Shown: piece by piece, positions 17,615-26,732 of the stretch
Layout: each line of letters opens with the position of its first letter
Numbering within the stretch: the stretch's first letter is position 1
Source of the DNA: Muriicola sp041358175
GTDB lineage: Bacteria; Bacteroidota; Bacteroidia; Flavobacteriales; Flavobacteriaceae
Reading direction: 5' to 3'
Length of the DNA: 64,000 nt
NCBI RefSeq assembly: GCF_041358175.1
Contig: NZ_JBGKBE010000001.1
Location: 620,001-684,000, forward strand
Program-made: the position numbers and the translations under genes
The notes under the pieces: model-generated
Databases searched by the model: none
The model's input: the letters and a program-made list of their open reading frames with translations, nothing else
Told to the model about the DNA's origin: nothing

Positions 17615-18472
17615 ATGATCCAATCCATGACAGGATTCGGGAAGCATGTTTTACAGCTACCCACGAAGAAAATTACCGTTGAGCTAAAATCGCTCAATAG
17701 CAAATCCCTCGATTTGAATGCGAGAATGCCCCAGGCTTACAGGGAAAAAGAACTTGAATTACGCAAGTTGATTGCTTCAGCATTGGGAAGGGGAAAGATA
17801 GATTTTAACCTTTATGTGGAAATCACCGGGGATGAGACTTCTTCAGAGGTCAATGAGGCTGTGGTAAAGCAATATATAAAACAGCTAAGGGCGATAGCCG
17901 ATGGGGATGACCTAAGGCTGATGGAGATGGCGCTAAGATTACCTGACACCCTTAAAACAGAGAGGGATGATATAGACCCTAAGGAGTACCAGGCTATTGT
18001 GGAGTCTTTAAAAATGGCTCTTAAGGAGATTGAAAAGTTTCGCAGCGAGGAGGGCAAGATACTGGAGGGTGATTTTGCATCTCGACTAAAGAAGTTGCAC
18101 CAGCTGTTAAAGGAAGTAAATGGCCTTGATGAGGAGCGACTAAATGCGATTCGCAGCCGGTTGGAAAAAGCGGTAACCGATATGAAAGCGGAGGTTGATG
18201 CCAACAGGTTTGAGCAGGAACTGATATACTACCTTGAAAAACTGGATATCACAGAAGAAAAAGTAAGGCTGGAAAACCACCTTAATTATTTTGAGGAGAC
18301 CATGGCGTCTGCCGACTCCAATGGGAAGAAGCTGGGATTTATCAGTCAGGAGATTGGGCGGGAGATCAATACCATTGGTTCTAAAGCCAATTATGCTCCC
18401 ATGCAGCAGCTCGTTGTACAGATGAAAGATGAGTTGGAAAAAATTAAGGAACAAATGCTTAACGTCTTATGA
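17615..18472 (+). CDS. YicC family endoribonuclease-like protein
   Basis: 285 residues with the typical N-terminus MIQSMTGFGK, the block ELKSLNSKSLDLNARMP, and the C-terminal DUF1732 region ending FISQEIGREINTIGSKAN. YicC proteins are RNases that act on small RNAs and mRNAs in other bacteria. The stop overlaps the gmk start by 4 bases (ATGA), a conserved yicC-gmk neighbourhood. nadD follows, forming a three-gene housekeeping operon. Confidence 0.92.
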   Translation: MIQSMTGFGKHVLQLPTKKITVELKSLNSKSLDLNARMPQAYREKELELRKLIASALGRGKIDFNLYVEITGDETSSEVNEAVVKQYIKQLRAIADGDDLRLMEMALRLPDTLKTERDDIDPKEYQAIVESLKMALKEIEKFRSEEGKILEGDFASRLKKLHQLLKEVNGLDEERLNAIRSRLEKAVTDMKAEVDANRFEQELIYYLEKLDITEEKVRLENHLNYFEETMASADSNGKKLGFISQEIGREINTIGSKANYAPMQQLVVQMKDELEKIKEQMLNVL

Positions 18473-19077
18473 GTAGCGGGGGTAAGCTCATCATTTTTTC
18501 TGCGCCTTCGGGGAGCGGTAAAACAACTATTGTCAGGCACTTACTGGCCCAGCCTGAACTCAACCTGGCATTTTCCGTTTCGGCTACCTCACGAGCGCGA
18601 AGGGGAAAAGAAAAAAACGGGGAACACTACTATTTTATGACCCTTTCAGAGTTTAAAAAGCACATTAAGAACGATGATTTTCTGGAATGGGAAGAAGTAT
18701 ACCGGGATAATTTTTACGGGACACTCAAAAGTGAAGTGGAACGATTATGGGCCGAAGGTAAAAATGTCATTTTTGATATCGATGTTGCGGGAGGATTGCG
18801 TATAAAGAAAAAATATCCAAAGGAAACCCTGGCGGTTTTTGTGAAACCTCCCAGTGTAGATGAGCTTAAAATAAGGCTGAAAAAACGCAGTACAGAGTCT
18901 GATGAAAAGATCAATATGAGGATAGCCAAGGCATCAGTAGAATTGGCAACGGCCCCTCAATTCGACAGGGTCATCAAAAATTACGACCTCGATATCGCCC
19001 TTGATGAAGCCCATAAAATGGTAGCTGAATACCTGGGCGTTGAACCGTCAATTGAACAGAAAAAGGAGAAATCATAA
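18469..19077 (+). CDS. gmk: guanylate kinase
   Basis: 202 residues. The P-loop FSAPSGSGKTT lies at about 10-20, followed by the GMP-binding SATSRARRGKEKNGEHYYF and the lid region. It phosphorylates GMP to GDP for nucleotide and second-messenger supply. The start overlaps yicC by 4 bases, and nadD begins 11 bases downstream. Confidence 0.96.
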   Translation: MSSGGKLIIFSAPSGSGKTTIVRHLLAQPELNLAFSVSATSRARRGKEKNGEHYYFMTLSEFKKHIKNDDFLEWEEVYRDNFYGTLKSEVERLWAEGKNVIFDIDVAGGLRIKKKYPKETLAVFVKPPSVDELKIRLKKRSTESDEKINMRIAKASVELATAPQFDRVIKNYDLDIALDEAHKMVAEYLGVEPSIEQKKEKS

Positions 19078-19088
19078 GTGACGGACCT

Positions 19089-19673
19089 ATGAAGAAAGTC
19101 GGACTATATTTTGGCACTTTTAACCCCATCCATATTGGTCACCTGGTGATCGCCAATCATATGGTGGAGTTTTCAGATCTGGAAGAAGTCTGGTTTGTCA
19201 TCACGCCTCAAAGTCCGTTTAAAGTAAAGCAGAGTCTGCTGGCTGATCACCACCGGTATCAAATGGTGCAGGAAGCGGTGGCAGAGTATCCGAAATTAAA
19301 GGCGAGTACTATTGAATTTGATTTGCCACAACCCAATTACACCATTGACACCCTGGTGTATCTTCAGGAAAAATTCGGGGAGCAGTACTCCTTTTCCCTG
19401 CTGATGGGCGAAGACAACCTTAAGAATTTCCACAAATGGAAGAATTACGAGGCAATTCTGGAGGGGCACCATCTATATGTTTACCCGCGAATTTCGGGAG
19501 GCGTCACTCCTTCAGAATTTAAGAATCACAAAAAGATACACAAGGTTGACGCTCCAGTAATGGAGATCTCCTCAACCTTTATCAGGAAAAACCATAAAGC
19601 GGGAAAAAATATAAGACCTCTGTTGCCTGAGGCCGTCTGGAAGTATCTGGATGAAATGAATTTTTACCGTTGA
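19089..19673 (+). CDS. nadD: nicotinate-nucleotide adenylyltransferase
   Basis: 194 residues with the nucleotidyltransferase signature GTFNPIHIGHL (H15, H18) and the distal ISSTFIRKN motif. It joins ATP and nicotinate mononucleotide into deamido-NAD in NAD synthesis. Last gene of the yicC-gmk-nadD operon, with a strong terminator 17 bases after the stop. Confidence 0.95.
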   Translation: MKKVGLYFGTFNPIHIGHLVIANHMVEFSDLEEVWFVITPQSPFKVKQSLLADHHRYQMVQEAVAEYPKLKASTIEFDLPQPNYTIDTLVYLQEKFGEQYSFSLLMGEDNLKNFHKWKNYEAILEGHHLYVYPRISGGVTPSEFKNHKKIHKVDAPVMEISSTFIRKNHKAGKNIRPLLPEAVWKYLDEMNFYR

Positions 19674-19688
19674 TACTGGTCTTCACAA

Positions 19689-19727
19689 ATAAAAGGCCCT
19701 GCCTTTTAATGGCAGGGCCTTTTTCCT
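19689..19727. terminator. bidirectional intrinsic terminator
   Basis: Stem AAAAGGCCCTGCC / GGCAGGGCCTTTT with a 7-nt loop, flanked by an A run and a T run. It serves nadD from the left and the secreted protein gene at 19771-20277 from the right. Confidence 0.9.
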
Positions 19728-19770
19728 CGTTTTTATAATTACTAAATAAAGTCAGGATGGTTATGATGTA

Positions 19771-20277
19771 CTAAAGGAATGTACCTTTGTCGTCCATTTT
19801 CACCTTCATTTTTTTGTCCCCGTTCTTAAGCGTAAGCTTATAAACTTTTTTAGCACCTTTATTCTCGCTATAAGTAACGCGGTACACATTGTCAGTTACA
19901 GTCCAGTTGGGGAACCTCTCCAGGAGGGCAGTTTTAATTCCGTCAGAAAGGGCTATATCTTTAAATTTTTCAATAGTTCTGGTAAGAGTACCATCATCAT
20001 CATATACGGCTACGATTTTCCCATCAGGGATAAAGAAAGAAACCGTATAAAAATCAAAATCGTCCTGATAGAAATCGGCTTCCGTTACATCATAACGGGC
20101 GACCTCACGCTCCAGCATTTTTACTGGTACGGCAGCACTCTTAGAATCGGCTGCATTCAGGTATTTATAGTTCATGGGCTTGACGACCACTTCAGAGAGC
20201 TCAACAACCTTTACGTCCTGGGTATAGGCTGGGATGGTTAATCCAAGAGCTAGTAAACCAAGGATTATTTTTTTCAT
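19771..20277 (-). CDS. secreted PepSY-like / beta-lactamase-inhibitor-like protein
   Basis: 168 residues with a signal peptide (MKKIILGLLALGLTIPAYTQ) and a small alpha/beta domain in which strands alternate with Lys/Asp-rich turns; the end KLTLKNGDKKMKVKMDDKGTF repeats the VAVYDDDGTL-like pattern. This resembles the PepSY-like (DUF2874) domain found in secreted Bacteroidota proteins. It binds nothing known. It has a well-formed promoter at 20328-20357. Similar proteins next to nadD are sometimes mislabelled as NadD, which the sequence does not support. Confidence 0.65.
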   Translation of the reverse strand: MKKIILGLLALGLTIPAYTQDVKVVELSEVVVKPMNYKYLNAADSKSAAVPVKMLEREVARYDVTEADFYQDDFDFYTVSFFIPDGKIVAVYDDDGTLTRTIEKFKDIALSDGIKTALLERFPNWTVTDNVYRVTYSENKGAKKVYKLTLKNGDKKMKVKMDDKGTFL

Positions 20278-20327
20278 GGCATTAATGATTTAGATGTTTA
20301 AATACCCTATTTAGTACTCAAGGAAAA

Positions 20328-20357
20328 TAAAGGTAGCTGAGGAATAAAGAATATCAA
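20328..20357 (-). promoter_or_regulatory. promoter of the PepSY-like protein gene
   Basis: Reading leftward: TTG (20357-20355), 19 nt, TACCTTTA (20335-20328; seven of eight of TAnnTTTG). The start codon is about 50 bases downstream. Confidence 0.55.
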
Positions 20358-20394
20358 ATGATCTATGTCAGTCTGCCAACAGGGAAAAGAGATG

Positions 20395-21138
20395 CTATTC
20401 GGAATTTTGACTAGCCCGGGTAAGGATATCTGTACCCAATAGTCGGTCTTCTTTATTGGTGTACCAGCTTCTCTTTTTAGGAATTTTAATCCCGTTTATA
20501 GTTTCAAAATTATCTGTTTCTAACATGATATATTCCCCGTCGTTGGTCGCTTCGTCGTGGAAGAATTGATACGCTTCCAAAGCGTAATTGTCAGGGTTAA
20601 AATAAAAGTACCAGGTATCTTTCCCTACTTCCTCTTCGTACTTAACCTTAAGGGTGAGATATTCTTTCCCTTTAAAAGTTTTTTTAACAACAGCAGGGTC
20701 TATTATGGTTCCCTTATCCCTTAATTTCATTGGGAGGCCGTAGAGATAGGTGTAATAATTTCTCATCATCTCTGTCTGCCCGCAAGACCCTCCGTTATTG
20801 GTGGAATCTTCAGCTTGCTTTTTTATTTTTTTTCCATTTACAACAAGGCCGCATACTCCTTTATCAATAACTTCTTCTGTCGTAGTATCATCTTTTCTCA
20901 CCAACAATTTAAAGTAGTCAGCAGGAAAATTAAGCGTAACCTCGCTTTTTCGCTCACTATTATTAGGTGTTTCCATGGTAATGAACAAAGTGCCGGAGAA
21001 TGTCGACCAGGCATTATCAGGGTCGTGATAGGCAATAGCTCTTGACAGCAATTCTTTGCCTGTAATATTTTGAGCCGATAGCCCGGGGGATGAAAAAAGG
21101 ATGATCAAAAATAAAGGGAGCAGAAGTATTCGTATCAT
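20395..21138 (-). CDS. secreted DUF6503-type / LolA-like fold protein
   Basis: 247 residues with an N-terminal signal peptide (cleavage near LSAQN). The region GKELLSRAIAYHDPDNAW followed by a series of beta strands and KYEEEVGKDTWYFYFNP resembles the DUF6503 group, whose fold is like outer-membrane lipoprotein-sorting proteins. Two cysteines (KGVCGL, GGSCGQ) may pair. Function unknown; it probably acts in the periplasm or on the outer membrane. No operon partner is evident. Confidence 0.6.
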   Translation of the reverse strand: MIRILLLPLFLIILFSSPGLSAQNITGKELLSRAIAYHDPDNAWSTFSGTLFITMETPNNSERKSEVTLNFPADYFKLLVRKDDTTTEEVIDKGVCGLVVNGKKIKKQAEDSTNNGGSCGQTEMMRNYYTYLYGLPMKLRDKGTIIDPAVVKKTFKGKEYLTLKVKYEEEVGKDTWYFYFNPDNYALEAYQFFHDEATNDGEYIMLETDNFETINGIKIPKKRSWYTNKEDRLLGTDILTRASQNSE

Positions 21139-21220
21139 TATAGTAGGATTCTAAGAAACACTAAGTTCTAAAATTATTTTAAATTAAACACGGATATTTA
21201 TGTTTAAGCATCATTGATAT

Positions 21221-22993
21221 ATGGAATTTGGTCTTGTTGAGACATTACAATTATTAGGTTCACTCGGCCTTTTCCTTTTTGGGATGAAGGTGATGAGCGA
21301 TGCGCTTCTGCTCCTTGCGGGAAATAGGATGCGCAACATCCTGGCTACCATGACCTCTAATCGATTTCTGGGGATCACCACAGGGTTTTTAATTACATCC
21401 GTCATACAGTCTTCCTCTGCAACCACTTTGATGGTGGTGAGCTTCTCCAATGCTTCTCTCTTAACGCTAACAGAGTCTATAAGTGTGATCATGGGTGCAA
21501 ATATTGGTACGACCATCACAGCCTGGCTTATTACCCTTCTGGGCTTTAAAGTGAGTATGAGTGCCATAGCCCTGCCTCTTGTTGGATTTGGCTTCCTTTT
21601 TATGTTCTCGAAAAAAGAAAAACTAAAAAACTGGGGAGGATTTATCATAGGTTTTGCCGTTCTTTTTATCGGGCTGCAGTTTTTAAAGGAGAACATGCCC
21701 GACATCAATCAGAATCCGGGGATACTTGAGTTTCTCAACAACTATACAGAACTGGGATTTGGTTCTGTGCTCCTGTTCTTATTTATAGGCACCTTACTAA
21801 CTATTGTAGTTCAGTCTTCAAGTGCTACCATGGCGCTGACCTTATTGATGACAGCTGAGGGCTGGATCCCTTTTGATTTGGCTGCTGCCATGGTTTTAGG
21901 AGAAAATATAGGAACAACCATTACCGCAAATCTGGCAGCTATTGTTGGTAATTTCCATGCGAAAAGGACGGCCAGGGCCCACCTGATTTTTAATTTGCTG
22001 GGTGTTTTATGGATGCTGATTCTGTTTTATCCTTTTTTAAACCTTATCAGCTGGGTTTCCCAGAGATTAGGTAGTGAATCACCCTATGCTAGTGCTGCAG
22101 CCATTCCTGTGGCAATTTCCCTTTTCCACACATTTTTTAATGTATTAAACACCTTTTTCCTGGTTTGGTTTATCAATCCGATTTCAAAAATTGTAATGTG
22201 GTCCGTCCCGGAGAAAGCAGAACCTGAAAGGGAAATAGATGAACCAAAGTTTTTGGATGAGAAGATGTTAAAATACCCTGAAACGGCCATAGCCTCCCTT
22301 CTCAAAGAGTCTCAATACTTGTTTCAAAATGCCATATTTCAAATTGTGACCCACGCTTTAAACATCCACAGAGAAGACGTCAAATCGGATTTAAAAGCGA
22401 AGAAAGTGGTTAAAAAATCTATTGAAGATTTTAAGACAGATGTTAGAGCATTATATCTGAGCAAGGTTAAGAATATCTATGGAGAAATTATCCGTTATGC
22501 CACCAATGCCCAAAGCACTTTACAGCTTACTAAGGTTCAAAACAACAGGATTCTGGAAATAAAGGTAGCCAACAGGAAGATGGTAGAGATTTTAAGGGAT
22601 GTAAAGGAATTGAATAGAAATGTGAGTACTTACTTCGTCTCCGAAAACAAGTATATGAAAAAGGAGTATAATCTCTATAGAAAACTGGCAGTTCAGATCC
22701 TTAGGATGATTTATGATATCCCAGGCGATGATGGAGAGGATCTACAGAAGAAACTAATGGTCCTCAGAAAAAATACCAACGAGAAACTTTCAGAGCACAA
22801 TGTTCAAATTGATCAACTGATACGCAAGAACTTGATCACTACTGATATGGCTTCTTCTTTGGTCAATGACAATGACAATGTCCGGGATGTTCTGAATAAC
22901 CTGATCACCGTTGCTGAATTGTTGTATTGCAGAAGGGACAGCCTGTTTTTGCCAGTTGACGACCATCAGGAAACTCTAAAAGAGTTCTCCTAG
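21221..22993 (+). CDS. Na+/phosphate symporter with C-terminal PhoU-like domain
   Basis: 590 residues. Two inverted repeats carry the NptA/SLC34 signatures: QSSSATT at 63-69 with GANIGTTIT at 92-100, and QSSSAT at 198-203 with GENIGTTITA at 227-236. About nine membrane segments end near residue 330, followed by a roughly 230-residue helical PhoU-like tail. It imports (or in some bacteria exports) inorganic phosphate with sodium. It converges on the PiT gene with a 70-base gap lacking a clear terminator. Only a degenerate trace of the 11-bp phosphate array is seen upstream. Confidence 0.9.
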   Translation: MEFGLVETLQLLGSLGLFLFGMKVMSDALLLLAGNRMRNILATMTSNRFLGITTGFLITSVIQSSSATTLMVVSFSNASLLTLTESISVIMGANIGTTITAWLITLLGFKVSMSAIALPLVGFGFLFMFSKKEKLKNWGGFIIGFAVLFIGLQFLKENMPDINQNPGILEFLNNYTELGFGSVLLFLFIGTLLTIVVQSSSATMALTLLMTAEGWIPFDLAAAMVLGENIGTTITANLAAIVGNFHAKRTARAHLIFNLLGVLWMLILFYPFLNLISWVSQRLGSESPYASAAAIPVAISLFHTFFNVLNTFFLVWFINPISKIVMWSVPEKAEPEREIDEPKFLDEKMLKYPETAIASLLKESQYLFQNAIFQIVTHALNIHREDVKSDLKAKKVVKKSIEDFKTDVRALYLSKVKNIYGEIIRYATNAQSTLQLTKVQNNRILEIKVANRKMVEILRDVKELNRNVSTYFVSENKYMKKEYNLYRKLAVQILRMIYDIPGDDGEDLQKKLMVLRKNTNEKLSEHNVQIDQLIRKNLITTDMASSLVNDNDNVRDVLNNLITVAELLYCRRDSLFLPVDDHQETLKEFS

Positions 22994-23063
22994 AAGACTA
23001 CATCTATCAGCATAAACATCAGAAAATATACCGAGAAGAAAAAGTCCGGATAGCAATTGATCT

Positions 23064-25355
23064 CTATTGCTCTATTTTCGCTGGTTCAACCGAGTCGTCA
23101 TAGTTGGAATAATACAGCTCCAATAGTTTCATTGTAGCCTCTATCAAATCCTTGGTTTCTAATAATAAAGAGAAATAAAGAGTGGTATTCTTAGGACTCG
23201 ATTCTTCAGATCTTGTTCTTGTGATCTGTTTTTCGATTTTTTCTTTGACCAAATCATACAATCGTTGCTTGCTTTGGAGTATCTGTCCAATTTCTTCATA
23301 AGACTCATTGTCAAAGGCTTGCTTGGTACTACTGAATAAAGTTTCGAGTTCGTTATTAATTTCGGTTAACTCTTTTATCTGGTTAAACTTTAATTTCTTG
23401 TGATTGTTATTCACATGCTTATGACTGATCTTGGTAATAAATTCAAGAGATTGTGAGATATCGGTTAAATAGCTCAATATATTGATATAGAAATTACTGG
23501 CCTCAACACTTGAATCGTCCAAATTCTTGATAAAGTAGAACAGGTGGTTGCGCAGATCGTCAATCTCCGATGAAAGTTTAACAACATTGCTTTTATTCTT
23601 TTTAAGTCTTTCCAGGTCCTGTTTCGCAAGTCCTTCAATACTTATCCGGTATAATTTGCTACTCCTTTTCATCGCATTGGAAATGTTCTTTGAACTCTCC
23701 ACGATTACTCCTTGAATAGACTTACTTTCAGTTCTTATCAGTCTGTCTTCAGCAAGAATTTCCTTGGATTTCCTATTATAAGAAATGTAGTTTCTCGCCA
23801 GTAAAAGGATGGCAACAAATAACAAAATACCAATTGCCGCTCCTTTTCCAAAGCTAATCAGGGCCAATATAATCCCGGCGGCAACAAAAGCGATTATAGC
23901 CGTTAAGAACCAGCCACCTATTACATTTAATACTCCGGCAACCCGGTATACAGCACTCTCACTTCCCCAGGCACGGTCTGCCAACGATGTTCCCATGGCC
24001 ACCATAAAGGTAACATAAGTTGTGGAAAGGGGTAGTTTATAAGAAGTGGCAATGGAAATAAGGATTCCAGCTACCATTAAATTGACGGCAGCCCTTACCA
24101 TGTCAAAGGCAGGAAGTTCATGAACCTTCCCTGACGGTAGTGCAATTGCGGGTTTTTTAAATCGGGAATCGACTTTATCCAGAAAAGATTTCGGGAGTAC
24201 GGTAGCTGTATAATCTGTTACCATTATGGTGAATCGAACCAGCATTCTCGAGATATAATTTGGTTCAAAACGTTCTTTTGTATCACTTTGTCTTGCCAGA
24301 TTAATTTCGGTATCAGCTACATATCTTGCCTTTTTGGAAAACCAAAGTGTAACAACCATGACCATTCCGGATAAAAACAGCAATACTGTTGGCGTTGGTA
24401 CTTTTGTAGCCAGGATATTCATACTGAATTCACTTGCCGGAATTCCTGATACACTCCATGCTTCATAGGACTGGTAGGCTGCAATGGGTACACCAATAAA
24501 ATTAACCAGATCGTTACCTGCGAATGCCAGAGCCAATGCAAAAGTTCCAACTCCGATGATCAACTTATAGATATTGGTATTAAATAAAATAATAAGGAAA
24601 TAAGATAACAAAGACCAGAGGACCAAACTAATGGCTATAATGGCATATACCTGGCTTTCCAGGAAATTACTGATGGTCATTCCACCAATCAATTCATAGG
24701 TTTCACCGGCAAAAGGTGTACCCTTTATCCCTTTCATAAATATAAAATAAGTGATGGCAGACAAGGCAACTCCCCCAAATACGGCCCCAACCCATTTCGC
24801 TTTTCTTTCAAAATTATATGAAAGCAGGATACGAGATATCCATTGTACAATAGCCCCGATTGAAAACGCAACTACAACGGAAAGTAGTATTCCGGAGATG
24901 ATCTGAAGTGCTTTTGAAGTATTGATATAAGTGATAATATCACTAAAACTACCACCGTCAGCTCCAATTTTTAATATGGACATAGCCACCGCTGCTCCCA
25001 GTAACTCAAATACGATGGAGACTGTAGTTGAGGTAGGCATCCCAAGAGTGTTAAAAAAGTCAAGCAGAAGGATATCCGTAATCATGACAGCCATAAAAAT
25101 GAACATGATCTCATCGAAGTAAAACTCTCCGGGATTAAAAATTCCCTTCCTGGCAACCTCCATCATCCCGCTTGAAAAGATGGCACCAAAAGCAATTCCC
25201 AAACTGGCTACGATCATTATGGTCCTGAAAGAAATAGCTTTAGAACCAATGGCAGAATTGAGAAAATTCACGGCATCATTACTGACTCCGACAACCAGAT
25301 CTGCTACAGCCAGAGCGGCCAGAGCGATGATCATTATAAAATAAATATTTTCCAT
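23064..25355 (-). CDS. PiT family inorganic phosphate transporter with PhoU-like tail
   Basis: 763 residues. PiT signatures are present in both halves: GVSNDAVNFLNSAIGSKA near residues 23-40 and AFAGNDLVNFIGVPIAAYQSYEAW. About 12 membrane segments extend to residue ~530. A helical, Lys/Glu-rich cytoplasmic tail of about 230 residues resembles PhoU-like extensions and is much longer than in E. coli PitA. It lies 74 bases downstream of the porin gene on the same strand, so both are probably expressed from the phosphate-array promoter at 26660-26710. Confidence 0.9.
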   Translation of the reverse strand: MENIYFIMIIALAALAVADLVVGVSNDAVNFLNSAIGSKAISFRTIMIVASLGIAFGAIFSSGMMEVARKGIFNPGEFYFDEIMFIFMAVMITDILLLDFFNTLGMPTSTTVSIVFELLGAAVAMSILKIGADGGSFSDIITYINTSKALQIISGILLSVVVAFSIGAIVQWISRILLSYNFERKAKWVGAVFGGVALSAITYFIFMKGIKGTPFAGETYELIGGMTISNFLESQVYAIIAISLVLWSLLSYFLIILFNTNIYKLIIGVGTFALALAFAGNDLVNFIGVPIAAYQSYEAWSVSGIPASEFSMNILATKVPTPTVLLFLSGMVMVVTLWFSKKARYVADTEINLARQSDTKERFEPNYISRMLVRFTIMVTDYTATVLPKSFLDKVDSRFKKPAIALPSGKVHELPAFDMVRAAVNLMVAGILISIATSYKLPLSTTYVTFMVAMGTSLADRAWGSESAVYRVAGVLNVIGGWFLTAIIAFVAAGIILALISFGKGAAIGILLFVAILLLARNYISYNRKSKEILAEDRLIRTESKSIQGVIVESSKNISNAMKRSSKLYRISIEGLAKQDLERLKKNKSNVVKLSSEIDDLRNHLFYFIKNLDDSSVEASNFYINILSYLTDISQSLEFITKISHKHVNNNHKKLKFNQIKELTEINNELETLFSSTKQAFDNESYEEIGQILQSKQRLYDLVKEKIEKQITRTRSEESSPKNTTLYFSLLLETKDLIEATMKLLELYYSNYDDSVEPAKIEQ

Positions 25356-25429
25356 TATGGCTTAAAAATAAGGATGCAAATATCTAAAGTAAGCTTCTTA
25401 GCTGTGTTATGTAATCGTTATTTCTAAAT

Positions 25430-26635
25430 TTAGAAATGAACATCAAGTTGTAATCTGAACATTAATTCATTTGTTCCATTATCTACTGAGAGATAACTTA
25501 AATCTGTCTGTACCTTCAGTTTGTGTCCGACAATATACTTAGATAATCCCAAAGTATACTGAGATTCAGGACTTCTACCAGTAATACCTTCATCTAATTT
25601 TATATTAGTATACCTTCCTGAAACTTCCCAGTTACTCGGAAGTAAATATCCTCCCTGTAGATTGATACCGTCTCCAACCCAAACTACATCACCGGTTTCT
25701 GTACCGTCTGAGTTCTTGGCAATCGGATCTTCAGCGTCTCTGTTGGCATATTCCCACATAAAGGAAAAGCCATTGTATTTAAACATCCCGTCAAAGAAAA
25801 AAGTATTGATGGTAGTCTCGTACAAACCTGTGTCATTTAACATATAAGAACCCAGGTTACTCCTGTTTTTTACAGCATTCTGATTGATGTCGTAATTAAC
25901 CGCGAACATCAGCTTTGGTGTAGCTTCCCGTTTGAGGTCACTCCCGCTGTAATCGCCCTTGCTTATGAATTCACCAAAGGGAAGGAATTCCAAACGTCCT
26001 GTATATTGGTATCCCCCAAGATTACCGTCAGTAATATTACGTCCTTCACCCTGAGAAAAGGCTATTTTTTCCCTGATTACAAACCTATCTGTTAAGTCGA
26101 AATGATGCCTTAGTTGAAAGCCCATATCCCGATCTATGTTAAACCTGCTGTTTACCAGTGACCTGTCAACCTGCTGCAGATTTCCAGAAGAAATTACCCT
26201 TTCGATATTCCCAGGTAATTTCGTCTGTCCAAACCAAAGTTCAAAATTTTCATAAAAATTCCACATTACAACGGCATCCAGAATATATCGGGGAGTGTTG
26301 CGGGTAAATTCTGATACCCCTGAAATATCACGGTTAGATAGTCCTAACTCCAGTTTATATCTAAGTTTTGGTGAATATGCGTAGCCATCAAATTTTAAAC
26401 GTGCCCGCCGAACTAAAAAATTGGTTTCATTGTCTGAAAGGAAGCCATCTGAACCATCCTGCCCTTGTGAAATGGCAAGGATTTGCATTCGAGCACCGAT
26501 TTTCATCGTAAATGAACTGTCTTTTCCAACTAAATTAAAAAGACCCTTACCAAAGGCCGGGGCGTTGGAATCCTGGGCATGTAAAGAAAAAATAAAAAAA
26601 ATGAGAGAGCCTGTTAAAAGTAGCTTAGCCTTCAT
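25430..26635 (-). CDS. phosphate-selective porin O/P family outer-membrane protein
   Basis: 401 residues from the ATG at 26635, which starts a proper signal peptide (MKAKLLLTGSLIFFIFSLHAQ); a longer in-frame start at 26662 would put nine extra residues in front of the signal and is rejected. The mature part is a beta barrel of the OprO/OprP type (FTMKIGARMQI, RRARLKFDGYAYSPKLRYKLELGLSNRD, LWFGQTKLPG, SGRYTNI). It ends in a terminal phenylalanine typical of barrels. With the PiT gene downstream and an 11-bp array upstream it is most likely a phosphate or anion entry channel. Confidence 0.87.
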   Translation of the reverse strand: MKAKLLLTGSLIFFIFSLHAQDSNAPAFGKGLFNLVGKDSSFTMKIGARMQILAISQGQDGSDGFLSDNETNFLVRRARLKFDGYAYSPKLRYKLELGLSNRDISGVSEFTRNTPRYILDAVVMWNFYENFELWFGQTKLPGNIERVISSGNLQQVDRSLVNSRFNIDRDMGFQLRHHFDLTDRFVIREKIAFSQGEGRNITDGNLGGYQYTGRLEFLPFGEFISKGDYSGSDLKREATPKLMFAVNYDINQNAVKNRSNLGSYMLNDTGLYETTINTFFFDGMFKYNGFSFMWEYANRDAEDPIAKNSDGTETGDVVWVGDGINLQGGYLLPSNWEVSGRYTNIKLDEGITGRSPESQYTLGLSKYIVGHKLKVQTDLSYLSVDNGTNELMFRLQLDVHF

Positions 26636-26659
26636 GAACGTAATAGTTTTTGTCGAAGG

Positions 26660-26710
26660 CAAATAAACGGCTTACATGTTAACTGAATGTTAATCTAAGT
26701 TTATAAAAAA
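26660..26710 (-). promoter_or_regulatory. phosphate-type promoter of porin-PiT: -7 element and 11-bp array
   Basis: On the + strand: CAAATAAA (26660-26667; -7 TTTATTTG leftward), exactly 10 bases, then units GTTAACTGAAT (26678), GTTAATCTAAG (26689) and a degenerate TTTATAAAAAA (26700). In the sense direction the two good units read TTAACA-N5-TTAACA, the same as the classic PhoP direct repeat of Bacillus. The -7 is 25 bases from the ATG. Confidence 0.6.
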
Positions 26711-26732
26711 ACTGCCTTGGCCAAAGGCAGTT
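26703..26732 (-). terminator. orphan leftward intrinsic terminator
   Basis: Read leftward: AACTGCCTT-tggcc-AAGGCAGTT followed by seven T in total. It is a strong Rho-independent terminator, yet no protein gene lies upstream of it on that strand before the terminator at 27376-27412. It sits upstream of the porin -7 element, so it cannot be a leader attenuator of porin. It most likely ends a small RNA. Confidence 0.7.

Noticed and set aside
19771..20277. Second NadD
   Set aside because: No nucleotidyltransferase HxGH motif and a clear signal peptide; proximity to nadD can mislead annotation.
21139..21220. 11-bp array upstream of the Na/Pi symporter
   Set aside because: Only two TAAA units at 11-bp spacing before TATTTATG could be found in very AT-rich DNA; too weak to count.
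26636..26662. Longer porin start at 26662 (and likewise 32087, 41228, 44290, 57036)
   Set aside because: Each adds residues ahead of a normal signal peptide or family N-terminus, or lies upstream of the promoter element; the internal starts are used.
26703..26732. Hairpin as an attenuator in the porin leader
   Set aside because: The predicted porin -7 element (26660-26667) lies downstream of the hairpin in the direction of transcription, so the hairpin is not in the porin mRNA.
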